Assembly: GCF_008386495.1 (NCBI RefSeq)
Contig: NZ_VTHJ01000041.1
Span: 36,697-86,913 of the forward strand
DNA length: 50,217 nt
Reading direction: 5' to 3'
Source: Streptomyces tailanensis
GTDB lineage: Bacteria; Actinomycetota; Actinomycetes; Streptomycetales; Streptomycetaceae
The position numbers and the translations under genes are program-made. Position 1 is the stretch's first letter. The number at the start of each line of letters is the position of its first letter. Below the pieces are notes generated by a model. That model was not told where the DNA came from. It saw only the letters and a program-made list of their open reading frames with translations, and ran no database searches. Shown here one piece after another: positions 8,411 to 15,542 of the stretch.

Positions 8411-9265
8411 ATGAAGCTTCGCAAGGTCTCCGCCGCGGCGGCCACCGCCCTCGTCCTCGCTCTTACGGCCACCGCGTGTGGTGGCGACAACGGCGACGGC
8501 GACTCCGGTTCCGACGGCGGCTCCACCTCCGGCGGCGACAAGATCAAGGTCGGCATCAAGTACGACCAGCCCGGTCTCGGTCTGAAGGAGCCCGACGGCA
8601 CCTTCTCCGGCTTCGACGTGGACGTGGCGACGTACGTGGCCAAGGAGCTCGGCTACGAGGCCGACCAGATCGAGTTCGTCGAGACGAAGAGCGCCGACCG
8701 CGAGAACGCGCTGGAACGCGAAGACGTCAAGTTCATCGCAGCCACCTACTCGATCAACGACGAGCGCGCCAAGCTGGTCGACTTCGCCGGCCCTTACCTG
8801 CTGGCCCACCAGGACCTGCTGGTCAAGGCGGACTCGGACATCACCAAGGGCACGGACCTCAACGGCAAGACGCTCTGCTCGGTGACCGGGTCTACCTCGG
8901 CGGAGAACGTCAAGAAGGAGATCGCCCCGGATGCCCAGCTGAAGGAGTACGGCGGCTACTCGGAGTGCATCGCCGGCCTGCAGAGCGGCGCCGTGGACGC
9001 CGTGACCACCGACGATTCCATCCTGGCCGGCTTCGCCTCCCAGGAGAACTACAAGGGCCAGTTCAAGCTCGCGGGCCTGAAGCTCAGCAACGAGAACTAC
9101 GGCATCGGTGTCAAGAAGGGCGACACCGCGACCTTGGACAAGATCAACGCCGCGCTGGAGAAGATGGTCAGCGAAAAGGCCTGGGAGACCGCGGTCAAGG
9201 ACAACTTCGGCCCGGCCAACTACAAGAACGAGCCCGCCCCGAAGATCGGCGACATCGTCAAGTAA
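8411..9265 (+). CDS. gluB: Glutamate-binding lipoprotein of the ABC importer
   Basis: This 284-residue extracellular lipoprotein has a signal peptide ending in the lipobox-like ATAC (Cys about residue 21), then a Gly/Ser/Asp-rich tether before the SBP_bac_3 domain (about 45-270: KVGIKYDQPGLG, GFDVDVATYVAKEL, ENALEREDVKFIAATYSIN, LNGKTLCSVTGSTS). The acylated Cys should anchor it in the outer leaflet, where it captures glutamate for GluC-GluD. The ATG at 8411 has AAAGG about 7 bases upstream; the in-frame ATG at 8402 overlaps that site and is less likely. A strong hairpin follows the stop. Confidence 0.92.
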   Translation: MKLRKVSAAAATALVLALTATACGGDNGDGDSGSDGGSTSGGDKIKVGIKYDQPGLGLKEPDGTFSGFDVDVATYVAKELGYEADQIEFVETKSADRENALEREDVKFIAATYSINDERAKLVDFAGPYLLAHQDLLVKADSDITKGTDLNGKTLCSVTGSTSAENVKKEIAPDAQLKEYGGYSECIAGLQSGAVDAVTTDDSILAGFASQENYKGQFKLAGLKLSNENYGIGVKKGDTATLDKINAALEKMVSEKAWETAVKDNFGPANYKNEPAPKIGDIVK

Positions 9266-9298
9266 GACGGGTATCCGCGACCCGCGCGGGAATTCGCA

Positions 9299-9345
9299 GG
9301 CACGCCGCCGCCCGCCGCAAGGCTCGGTGAGGGCGGCGGCGTGCC
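9299..9345 (+). promoter_or_regulatory. Long mRNA hairpin between gluB and gluC
   Basis: GGCACGCCGCCGCCC (9299-9313) pairs perfectly with GGGCGGCGGCGTGCC (9331-9345) across a 17-nt loop. It lies in the 122-bp gap between the binding-protein gene and the first permease gene and has no U-run. In other binding-protein operons such structures stabilise the 5' mRNA or partly terminate transcription, so the binding protein is made in excess; that role is inferred here. Confidence 0.7.
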
Positions 9346-9387
9346 GCGCCTGCCACGTACGCCACACACCCGGAAGTGCGGGAGACA

Positions 9388-10062
9388 GTGTTCGACTTTC
9401 TTTCAGAATATGACGACCCAACTCTGTTGGGCGCCTTCTGGGTGACGATCCAGCTCACCCTGTTCTCAGCCCTCGGTTCCCTGGTCTTGGGAACCCTGCT
9501 GGCCGCCATGCGCGTCAGCCCTGTACCTCTGATGCGCGGCTTCGGCACCGTCTACGTGAACGTCGTACGGAACATCCCGCTGACCGTCATCATCGTCTTC
9601 ACCTCGCTCGGCCTCGCCGACATCTTCCTTTGGACCATGGGCGCCGACGACGTCAAGCTCCAGGCCTTCCGCCTGTCCATCCTGGGTTTCGTCGCCTATA
9701 CCGCGGCCTTCGTCTGCGAGGCGCTTCGCTCCGGCATCAACACCGTGCCCGTCGGCCAGGCCGAGGCAGCACGCGCCATCGGTCTGAGCTTCAGCCAGGT
9801 CCTCAGGCTCATCGTGCTGCCGCAAGCGTTCCGTTCGGTCATCGGCCCGCTGGCCAACGTGCTGATCGCGCTGACCAAGAACACGACCGTGGCAGCCGCG
9901 ATCGGTGTGACAGAGGCCGCCTACCTCATGAAGGGCATGATCGAGAAGGAGGCACAGACGCTGCTCATCGGCGCGATCTTCGCCTTCGGGTTCGTGGTAC
10001 TGACCCTGCCCACCGGCCTGTTCCTCGGCTGGCTGAGCAAGCGACTGGCGGTGAAGCGATGA
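9388..10062 (+). CDS. gluC: Glutamate ABC transporter permease 1
   Basis: This 224-residue inner-membrane protein of the HisM/GlnP type begins with GTG at 9388 (MFDFLSEYDDP); a GTG at 9376 is the alternative. Several hydrophobic segments are visible. The cytoplasmic EAA loop, which docks on the ATPase, reads GQAEAARAIGLSFSQVLRLIVLPQAFRSVIGP (about residues 125-156). Its stop overlaps the start of gluD by 4 bp (ATGA), implying translational coupling and equal amounts of the two permease subunits. Confidence 0.9.
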   Translation: MFDFLSEYDDPTLLGAFWVTIQLTLFSALGSLVLGTLLAAMRVSPVPLMRGFGTVYVNVVRNIPLTVIIVFTSLGLADIFLWTMGADDVKLQAFRLSILGFVAYTAAFVCEALRSGINTVPVGQAEAARAIGLSFSQVLRLIVLPQAFRSVIGPLANVLIALTKNTTVAAAIGVTEAAYLMKGMIEKEAQTLLIGAIFAFGFVVLTLPTGLFLGWLSKRLAVKR

Positions 10063-10982
10063 GTTCCGTTCTCTACGACGCCCCCGGCCCCCGGGCCAAA
10101 CGGCGCAATGTGATCCTCACTGTGGTCTTCGTCGTCCTGCTTTCCCTGCTCCTGTGGTGGGTGTGGAAGCTGATGGATGACAAGAACCAGTGGGAGTGGA
10201 AGCTCTGGGAGCCGTTCACCACCTCCCAGGCCTGGACCACCTATCTGTTGCCCGGCCTCGCCAATACGCTGAAGGCCGCAGGGCTCGCCATGGTGATCGC
10301 CCTTCCGCTGGGCGCGCTGTTCGGCATCTCACGTCTGTCCGACCACCTGTGGGTCCGGATTCCGGCCGGTGCGGTGGTCGAGTTCTTCCGCGCCATCCCC
10401 GTACTGCTGTTGATGCTGTTCGCCAACGAGTTCTACGACCGCTACACGGCGGTCAGCAGCGAGGACCGACCGCTCTATGCGGTGGTCACCGGCCTCGTGC
10501 TCTACAACGCATCGGTCCTCGCCGAGGTCGTACGCGCCGGCATCCTGGCCCTCCCCAAGGGACAGACAGAGGCCGCCAAGGCGATCGGTCTGCGCAAGGG
10601 CCAGACGATGGGCACCATCCTGCTGCCGCAGGCCGTCACTGTGATGCTGCCGGCCATCGTCAGCCAGCTCGTGGTCATCGTGAAGGACACCGCGCTCGGC
10701 GGCGTGATGATCGGGTTCACGGAACTGCTCAACGGACGCGCAACGCTCGCGGCGTTCTACGCCAACGTCATCCCGAGCTTCATCGTGGTGGCCATCATCT
10801 ACATCATCGTGAACTTCATCATCACGAGCTTCGCGAGCTGGCTGGAGCAGCGGCTGAGGCGCCGCAAGAAGTCGACCGGCGCAGTGATTCCGGCGGCGGC
10901 GATCGGAGGCTCGACGGCCACCGGCGGGGAAGGCGGCGGTCTGCCCGGCCTCCAGACCTACGTCCAAAAGAGTGACACCTGA
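10059..10982 (+). CDS. gluD: Glutamate ABC transporter permease 2
   Basis: This 307-residue permease is the second membrane subunit. It starts with a cytoplasmic, Arg-rich tail, a transmembrane helix (about residues 20-38) and a loop, then the permease core. The EAA motif reads GQTEAAKAIGLRKGQTMGTILLPQAV (about residues 168-193). The C-terminus has an Arg/Lys-rich segment and a Gly-rich tail. The ATG overlaps the gluC stop. A strong terminator-like hairpin about 50 bp downstream closes the operon. Confidence 0.9.
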   Translation: MSSVLYDAPGPRAKRRNVILTVVFVVLLSLLLWWVWKLMDDKNQWEWKLWEPFTTSQAWTTYLLPGLANTLKAAGLAMVIALPLGALFGISRLSDHLWVRIPAGAVVEFFRAIPVLLLMLFANEFYDRYTAVSSEDRPLYAVVTGLVLYNASVLAEVVRAGILALPKGQTEAAKAIGLRKGQTMGTILLPQAVTVMLPAIVSQLVVIVKDTALGGVMIGFTELLNGRATLAAFYANVIPSFIVVAIIYIIVNFIITSFASWLEQRLRRRKKSTGAVIPAAAIGGSTATGGEGGGLPGLQTYVQKSDT

Positions 10983-11031
10983 CGAATGATCAGGTGACAT
11001 CCGCCCTGGGTGTCCCCCAAATCAGTTCCCT

Positions 11032-11063
11032 GGAGGGCAGTGGCATGATCGCCACTGCCCTCC
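11032..11063 (+). terminator. Terminator-like hairpin after gluABCD
   Basis: GGAGGGCAGTGGC (11032-11044) and GCCACTGCCCTCC (11051-11063) form a perfect 13-bp stem with a 6-nt loop, 49 bp after the gluD stop. There is no clear U-run, which is common for Streptomyces terminators. Confidence 0.75.
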
Positions 11064-11181
11064 GTCACTTGACGCAAACCCCGGCAATGGGTTGCATACG
11101 TTCTGTGATCGTGCACCCTGCTCCAACTTCCTGTTCACATACGTCCGCCAGGACGCCGCTGCGGGCAGGGGGCGCCGCGTC

Positions 11182-12873
11182 GTGGACCCGGTGATCATCG
11201 TCGGAGCGGGGCCCGTGGGGCTCACGCTCGCCCTGGCGTTGGCGCGTCAGGAGGTGCCCTCCGTGGTTCTGGACGAGGGGCCGGGGAAGGACGAACAGCG
11301 GCTCGCTCGGACGGTCGTGCTGCACGAGGACACGGCGGCTCTGCTGGAACGGTTGTCCGGCGTCCCGCTCGCCGAGGCCGGGTTCCGCTGGGCCGGATGG
11401 CGGTCTCTGCGGCGCAAGCAGGTGATGCGTCAGGTCCGGTTCGGGGAGGCCGACTTCGACGAGACGGACGTCCCGCCCCGGGAGGGTTCGAAGGGCGCCC
11501 GCGGCGGCCCGGATGATGTCGTCGAGGGCTCCGCCGACCTCCCCCCGCTCCACATCGCCCAGCACGTCCTCACCGCCGCCCTGCGCGACGCGATCGCCGG
11601 CGAGCGGCTCGTCAAGGTCGCCGTGGAGAGCCGGGTGGACGCCATCGAGCAGGAGGCGTCCGGCGTCACGGCGCACACACGCGGGCCCAAGAGCACATGG
11701 TGGCGGGGCAGTTACCTCGTGGGGTGCGACGGGCCGCGCTCGACGGTGCGCAAGTTGCAGGACATCCGCTTTCCGGGGCGTACGGCAGTGGAGCGGCACG
11801 CTGTCGCGGCGCTGCGCGCGGAACTCCCGTGGCCAGGAGAAGCGTTGCTGCACCGGATGCCGCCGTGGCGGACGTCGGGTCCTTCCGGCGGTGAGGTGAC
11901 CGCGCGTCCGCTCGACGAGGGGCTCTGGCGCCTGGACTGGCTGCTGCCGCCGGGCAAGGACCTGGTCACGCCCGAACTCCTCGTGGCCCGCGTCCGGGAG
12001 ACGCTCGCGGGCTGGACGGGCGGTTCCACACCTCCGTACGACCTGCTGGACACCGGTGTACACACCGTGCACCACCGGCTGGCGAGGCGGTGGCGGGTCG
12101 GGCGGGTCTTCCTCGCCGGGGACGCCGCCCATCTGCTCGGGGCGCTCGGCACCCAGGGCCTGGACGAGGGGCTGCGGGACGCCGACAACCTCGCCTGGAA
12201 GCTGGCGCTGGCCTGGCACCACGGCCCGCACGAGGCGCTGCTCAACAGCTATCAGGCGGAACGGCGCGCGGTCGTCGCAGCCCGGCTGCGCGCCGCCGAC
12301 CAGGTGCTGCCGCTGCTGCGCGGCGGCAAGGGGCTGCGGTCGTACGTCCCCGGCTCGTCCCGCGGCCACGACGCGCTGCTCGCGGACGGCCACTTGGGGC
12401 GCGGACCGCTGGGTGCGCCGGGGGCGTACACCAACTCGCCGCTCATGCCTCCACGCGCCGCCTCCGAGACACCGGTCGACACCCTGCCGGGCGCCCAGGT
12501 CGTCGACGTAGAAGTGACCGCAGAGGACGGCTCGTTCGTACGGCTGCGGGATCGGCTCGGGCGCGGGGCGCTGTTGGTGGTGCTGGTCGCGCCGGGTACG
12601 GGGGTGTGGGAGCGCAAGCACTGGGTAAGTGCCGGGATCATGCCCCGGCTCGCGGCCGCCGTGACCGCCCTGCCGCGCCCCGCCGAGCTGCTGGTCGCCG
12701 AGAGCTACCCGGGCGCGGCCGCCCACACCGTGCTCCTCCTCCGCCCCGACGGACACCTCGTCACCGCGCTGAGCGGGGTACGCCCGGCCGACCTGTACGC
12801 GGCGGCGGAGGCGACGCTGGGCGGGGCGGAGCAGCAGGCCGAGACCACCAGGGCGGGTGCGCGTTCGCGCTGA
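11182..12873 (+). CDS. FAD-dependent aromatic-type monooxygenase (PHBH fold)
   Basis: This 563-residue flavoprotein has the three signatures of class A flavin monooxygenases: the N-terminal dinucleotide fold VIIVGAGPVGLTLALALA (residues 4-21), the DG motif YLVGCDGPRSTVRK, and the GD motif RVFLAGDAAHLLGALGTQGLDEGLRDADNLAWKLA, which contacts the FAD ribityl chain. The C-terminal third (about 440-555) resembles the thioredoxin-like domain seen in PheA/TetX-like hydroxylases. It should hydroxylate an aromatic or enol substrate with NAD(P)H and O2; the substrate is unknown. The GTG at 11182 (VDPVIIVGAG) is preferred over the longer frame from 11092, with AGGGGGCG about 10 bases upstream. Confidence 0.85.
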   Translation: MDPVIIVGAGPVGLTLALALARQEVPSVVLDEGPGKDEQRLARTVVLHEDTAALLERLSGVPLAEAGFRWAGWRSLRRKQVMRQVRFGEADFDETDVPPREGSKGARGGPDDVVEGSADLPPLHIAQHVLTAALRDAIAGERLVKVAVESRVDAIEQEASGVTAHTRGPKSTWWRGSYLVGCDGPRSTVRKLQDIRFPGRTAVERHAVAALRAELPWPGEALLHRMPPWRTSGPSGGEVTARPLDEGLWRLDWLLPPGKDLVTPELLVARVRETLAGWTGGSTPPYDLLDTGVHTVHHRLARRWRVGRVFLAGDAAHLLGALGTQGLDEGLRDADNLAWKLALAWHHGPHEALLNSYQAERRAVVAARLRAADQVLPLLRGGKGLRSYVPGSSRGHDALLADGHLGRGPLGAPGAYTNSPLMPPRAASETPVDTLPGAQVVDVEVTAEDGSFVRLRDRLGRGALLVVLVAPGTGVWERKHWVSAGIMPRLAAAVTALPRPAELLVAESYPGAAAHTVLLLRPDGHLVTALSGVRPADLYAAAEATLGGAEQQAETTRAGARSR

Positions 12874-12897
12874 TGTCCCCTGGCTCTCCGGGCCGAG

Positions 12898-12923
12898 CGT
12901 CACTGTGTGTCCACATAGTGACG
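12898..12923. promoter_or_regulatory. Inverted repeat just upstream of the leader promoter
   Basis: CGTCACT (12898-12904) and AGTGACG (12917-12923) are perfect inverted arms 12 bp apart. The repeat ends 5 bp before the -35 hexamer of the leader promoter and 25 bp after the monooxygenase stop. It could be a regulator operator or a weak terminator for the upstream gene. Confidence 0.5.
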
Positions 12924-12928
12924 TTCGG

Positions 12929-12957
12929 TTGACCGGTCCGCGCCCTCATGGTGTACT
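12929..12957 (+). promoter_or_regulatory. Promoter of the cysteine-rich leader ORF (leaderless start)
   Basis: TTGACC (12929-12934) and TGTACT (12952-12957) are separated by exactly 17 bp, a good match to the vegetative sigma consensus. The GTG of the leader ORF begins 8 bases after the -10 hexamer, so the predicted transcription start falls on or next to the start codon, giving a leaderless mRNA. The native downstream gene was probably cysteine dioxygenase, now 1.8 kb further away because of the IS insertion. Confidence 0.65.
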
Positions 12958-12964
12958 CCGGTCC

Positions 12965-13009
12965 GTGACCGACACCTGCGTGCACCTGCACCTGTGGCGG
13001 AGGGTCCAT
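12965..13009 (+). pseudogene. 5' half of an interrupted cysteine-containing leader peptide
   Basis: From the leaderless GTG the frame reads VTDTCVHLHLWRRVH and then enters the IS200/IS605 left end. The basic RRVH stretch followed (after the element) by MDLARYAGCVCRPSC resembles the short 'putative leader peptide' ORFs I recall upstream of actinobacterial sulfur-metabolism genes, with a basic R-R-x-H-x-D-L-x-R core and Cys-rich end. The peptide would have been about 30 residues. Translation now runs into IS sequence and ends without the original Cys-rich tail. The junction is uncertain by a few bases (13007-13015). Confidence 0.6.
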
Positions 13010-13018
13010 GTGACTCCT

Positions 13019-13038
13019 CCCCGGCGTGAACGCCGGGG
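13019..13038. repeat. Left-end subterminal hairpin of the IS element
   Basis: CCCCGGCG-TGAA-CGCCGGGG is a perfect 8-bp stem with a TGAA loop. It is probably recognised as single-stranded DNA by TnpA. On the - strand it also lies just past the tnpB stop, where the omega RNA scaffold of TnpB would end. Confidence 0.8.
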
Positions 13039-13045
13039 CTTCTCG

Positions 13046-14259
13046 CTATGCCGGTTGGGCATCGCGACGGGCCAGCCCGGCCCGTAGAACGTTCAGGGCG
13101 CCCACCGTGTCCGCGTGCGCCCTGTGGCCGCACGAGACGCAGTGGAACTTTTCCTGGGTGGGCCGGTTCTCCGCTGAGACGTGCCCGCAGGTGGGGCAGG
13201 TCTTGGAGGTGTTGCGGGGGTCCACGGCGATCACTTCTCGTCCGGCGCTTTCAGCCTTGGCGTGCAGGATCGTCAGGAACACCCCCCATCCGGCATCCGA
13301 GATCGAGTGGTTCAGCCCTGCCTTCGCGGCGGCGCCGTTGGGCAGGAAGCCGCCGGGCCGGTCGGGGTCCGGCTTCGGCGCGGGGGCCTTGACCATGTTG
13401 CGGATCTTGAGGTCTTCGTGCGCGATGACGTCGTGCTTGCGGACCAGATCGAGGGCTGTCTTGTGTGCGTGGTCGAGCCGCTTCAGACGTACCTTGCGGT
13501 GGAGTCCGGCGACCTTGTCCACGGCACGCTGGTGGTTGGCGGTGCGCTCGTCCCGGCGGACCCGGGGGAAGCGGGACAGTGCCTGCTGTGCGGCTTCGAG
13601 CTTCGCGGCGGCGCGCCGTCCGTGCCGGGGACTGGGCACGAACTCGCCGCGCGAGTCGGCAAGGAAGTTGGCTACGCCCATGTCGATGCCGACCACGCTG
13701 CCAGTCGGCGGCAGCGGCTGCGGCTGTGCCTGTTCTGCGGTCAGCACGACGTACCAGCGCCTGCCCTCACGCTTGACGCTCACGGTCTTGACCGTGCCGG
13801 CCACCGGACGATGCTGGTTGACCTTGATGTGCCCGACACCCTGGAAACGGACGCGGGTCACGGGGTCGTGCGGGGTGGAGTTCCAGCGACAGCCGTCGCC
13901 GTCCTTGGGGAAGTCCACCGTGTCGAACCAGTTCACCCCGCGAAAGCGCGGGTAGCCGGGGCTCTCACCGGACCTGAGCCGGCGGAAGAACGCGGCGAAC
14001 GCCTTCTCCAGACGGCGAAGTGTGGCTGCTGCGAGCTGAACGACCAGCGGCCCTGCCGCTCCGGGTCGAATGCCCGGATCTCCTTGAGCTGCGCGGACTG
14101 CTGCCCGTACGTGATGCTCGTCTTCGAGGCATGCCGGTAGGCGTCGCGGCGTTCCTGCAAGGCTCCGTTGTAGAGGGAGCAGTGATCGCGCAGCATCTCG
14201 CCGAGCGCGGCCTGCTGGCCCACGGTGGGCCGCATGAGGAACTTGTACGCACGGATCAT
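13046..14259 (-). pseudogene. tnpB: TnpB (RNA-guided nuclease family) of the IS, frameshifted
   Basis: The start MIRAYKFLMRPT (ATG at 14259) and N-terminal helical part lie in one frame down to about 14035; homology then continues in another frame (TLRRLEKAFAAFFRRLRSGESPGYPRFRG). The length 14259-13046 is not a multiple of three, so there is a net single frameshift near 14025-14040. Beyond it the RuvC-like core is complete: Asp in GIDMGVANFLADS, Glu in IAHEDLKIRNM, Asp in AHADTVGALNVLRAG, plus the CPTC…CVSC zinc ribbon. TnpB is an RNA-guided DNA nuclease that helps retain the element. Unless recoding occurs, this copy lacks a continuous N-terminus and is probably inactive. Confidence 0.85.
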
Positions 14260-14310
14260 CCGGCCCACCCCCCTTCGGTTGAGTTCGCCTGCCCACAATA
14301 AACTTGGCGG

Positions 14311-14739
14311 ATGTCGCCACGCTGGGAACCAGACCCCTATATCCGCCGGGGAAATCACGTCGTCCACAACCTGCATGCTCACTTGGTATTCGTCACCAAG
14401 TACCGGCGTGAGGTCTTCAACGACGAGATGCTGACGCGCTGTGAGGCGATCATGCGGGACGTGTGCGAGAGCTTCGGCGCGGAGCTGGTCGAGTTCAACG
14501 GCGAAGGCGATCACACCCACCTCCTGGTGCACTACCCACCGAAGATCGCCCTGTCCAAGCTGGTCAACAGCCTCAAAGGTGTCAGCTCCCGCTACCTGCG
14601 CGCCGAGTACACCGGGCGGATCAACAGCATCGGCATGAGGTCGGTGTTCTGGGCACCCTCGTACTTCGTGGGGTCGTGTGGCGGCGCACCGCTGAGCATC
14701 GTCAAGGACTACATCGAGAACCAGAAGCGGCCTACCTGA
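14311..14739 (+). CDS. tnpA: IS200/IS605 transposase TnpA (Y1, HUH type)
   Basis: This 142-residue protein matches the small Y1 transposases. The HUH metal-binding motif is HTH in EGDHTHLLVHYPP (about residues 67-79), and the catalytic tyrosine is in IVKDYIENQKRPT near the C-terminus. LVFVTKYRREVF and LKGVSSRYLR are typical family segments. It cuts and rejoins single-stranded DNA at the element ends, normally at replication forks. It appears intact, so the element may still move. It faces cysteine dioxygenase, and its transcript could read into that gene. Confidence 0.92.
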   Translation: MSPRWEPDPYIRRGNHVVHNLHAHLVFVTKYRREVFNDEMLTRCEAIMRDVCESFGAELVEFNGEGDHTHLLVHYPPKIALSKLVNSLKGVSSRYLRAEYTGRINSIGMRSVFWAPSYFVGSCGGAPLSIVKDYIENQKRPT

Positions 14740-14802
14740 CTGCCGCCCCGAGACGCAGGGAACTCCGGCGCTGCGCGCTCCGGGCCGAGAATCGCGTTCC
14801 CG

Positions 14803-14820
14803 CCCGGCCTGAAGGCCGGG
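14803..14820. repeat. Right-end subterminal hairpin of the IS element
   Basis: CCCGGCC-TGAA-GGCCGGG is a perfect 7-bp stem with the same TGAA loop as the left-end hairpin. It lies about 15 bp inside the right boundary. The matched loops support a single element spanning both hairpins. Confidence 0.8.
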
Positions 14821-14841
14821 ATTCCCTGCGAAGATCAAGGG

Positions 14842-14889
14842 ATGGACCTCGCCCGCTATGCGGGGTGCGTGTGTCGTCCGTCCTGCTGA
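14842..14889 (+). pseudogene. 3' half of the interrupted leader peptide (Cys-rich tail)
   Basis: Immediately outside the IS right end, an ATG opens the frame MDLARYAGCVCRPSC followed by TGA at 14887-14889, 76 bp before the cysteine dioxygenase start. Three of its last seven residues are Cys. Together with the 5' half at 12965 it reads as one leader ORF cut by the IS. The ATG may now act as a new start (a GAAG lies about 9 bases upstream), so Cys-codon translation might persist if tnpA transcription reads through. That is inference. Confidence 0.55.
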
Positions 14890-14965
14890 ATTCGCCTTCT
14901 TCTCTTCCTCCGCGCGTGTGCTGCCGCGCGCTTCCATGCGAACGCACTTCTTCAGGACGGTACGC

Positions 14966-15505
14966 ATGTCTGTCTTCCCCACTGCTTCTGGCGCCTCCGC
15001 GCCGGCGGTCTCCACCCCCACGCAGGCCGAACTGCTCGACTTCGCGCGCCGGACCGCCGCCGACGCCGAGTTGATCGCCTTGTTGCCGCTCGACCCCGAG
15101 GGCCGCACCTGGGTGCGGCTCGACGGCCCCGGCGGCAGCGAGGCATGGCTCATCGGCTGGCCGCCCGGCACCGGGACCGGCTGGCACGACCACGCCGACT
15201 CGGTCGGCGCCTTCGTGACCGCCGCGGGCCGACTCAAGGAGAACTCCCTCGCCGCCCGGCTGCCAACCGACGGCTGGAAAACCCTCGAACTCACCGAAGA
15301 CGTCGACCGCGAGCGGCAGTTGCCCGCCGGCGAGGGCCGTTCCTTCGGGCGCCACCATGTACACGAGGTCCTCAACGAGTCCACCGCGGCACACGCCGTC
15401 TCCGTCCACGCCTACTACCCGCCGCTGCCCCGCATCCGCCGCTACAGCCGTACGGGACAGGTGCTGCGCCTGGAGCAGGTCGAGCGGCCGGAGGACTGGC
15501 AGTGA
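14966..15505 (+). CDS. Cysteine dioxygenase family protein
   Basis: This 179-residue cupin is of the cysteine dioxygenase type: WLIGWPPGTGTGWHDHADSVGAFVTAAGRLKEN gives the first cupin motif with two His Fe ligands (HDH), and GRSFGRHHVHEVLNES gives the second with the third His. VSVHAYYPPLPRIRRY is the conserved C-terminal part. The family oxidises L-cysteine to cysteine sulfinate using Fe(II) and O2. The ATG at 14966 is chosen for AGGA about 9 bases upstream; in-frame starts at 14938 and 14858 would extend it into the leader region. The upstream Cys-rich leader suggests cysteine-responsive control, now disturbed by the IS. It converges with recX. Confidence 0.9.
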   Translation: MSVFPTASGASAPAVSTPTQAELLDFARRTAADAELIALLPLDPEGRTWVRLDGPGGSEAWLIGWPPGTGTGWHDHADSVGAFVTAAGRLKENSLAARLPTDGWKTLELTEDVDRERQLPAGEGRSFGRHHVHEVLNESTAAHAVSVHAYYPPLPRIRRYSRTGQVLRLEQVERPEDWQ

Positions 15506-15542
15506 GCGCGAGGCCCTGACGGCCGGTGGGCGTCATCCTCGC

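Larger units (their letters stand above)
13010..14838. mobile_element. IS200/IS605-family insertion sequence (tnpA intact, tnpB frameshifted)
   Basis: The element carries divergent tnpB (- strand) and tnpA (+ strand) with starts 51 bp apart and subterminal palindromes at both ends (13019-13038 and 14803-14820), the hallmark of single-strand transposing HUH elements, which make no target duplication. The ends are approximate: the left junction lies between 13007 and 13015 and the right between 14834 and 14842. An ATCAA (TTGAT on the other strand) lies at 14834-14838 at the right boundary; TTGAT is the target of the related ISDra2. It is inserted inside the leader peptide upstream of cysteine dioxygenase. 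Base composition is close to that of the host. Confidence 0.88.

Noticed and set aside
14858..15074. A second cysteine-containing frame (…PRVCCRALPCER…) overlapping the start of cysteine dioxygenase
   Set aside because: It has no stop near the cdo start and runs deep into the gene in another frame, so it does not look like a short leader. The split ORF at 12965/14842 is a better candidate.
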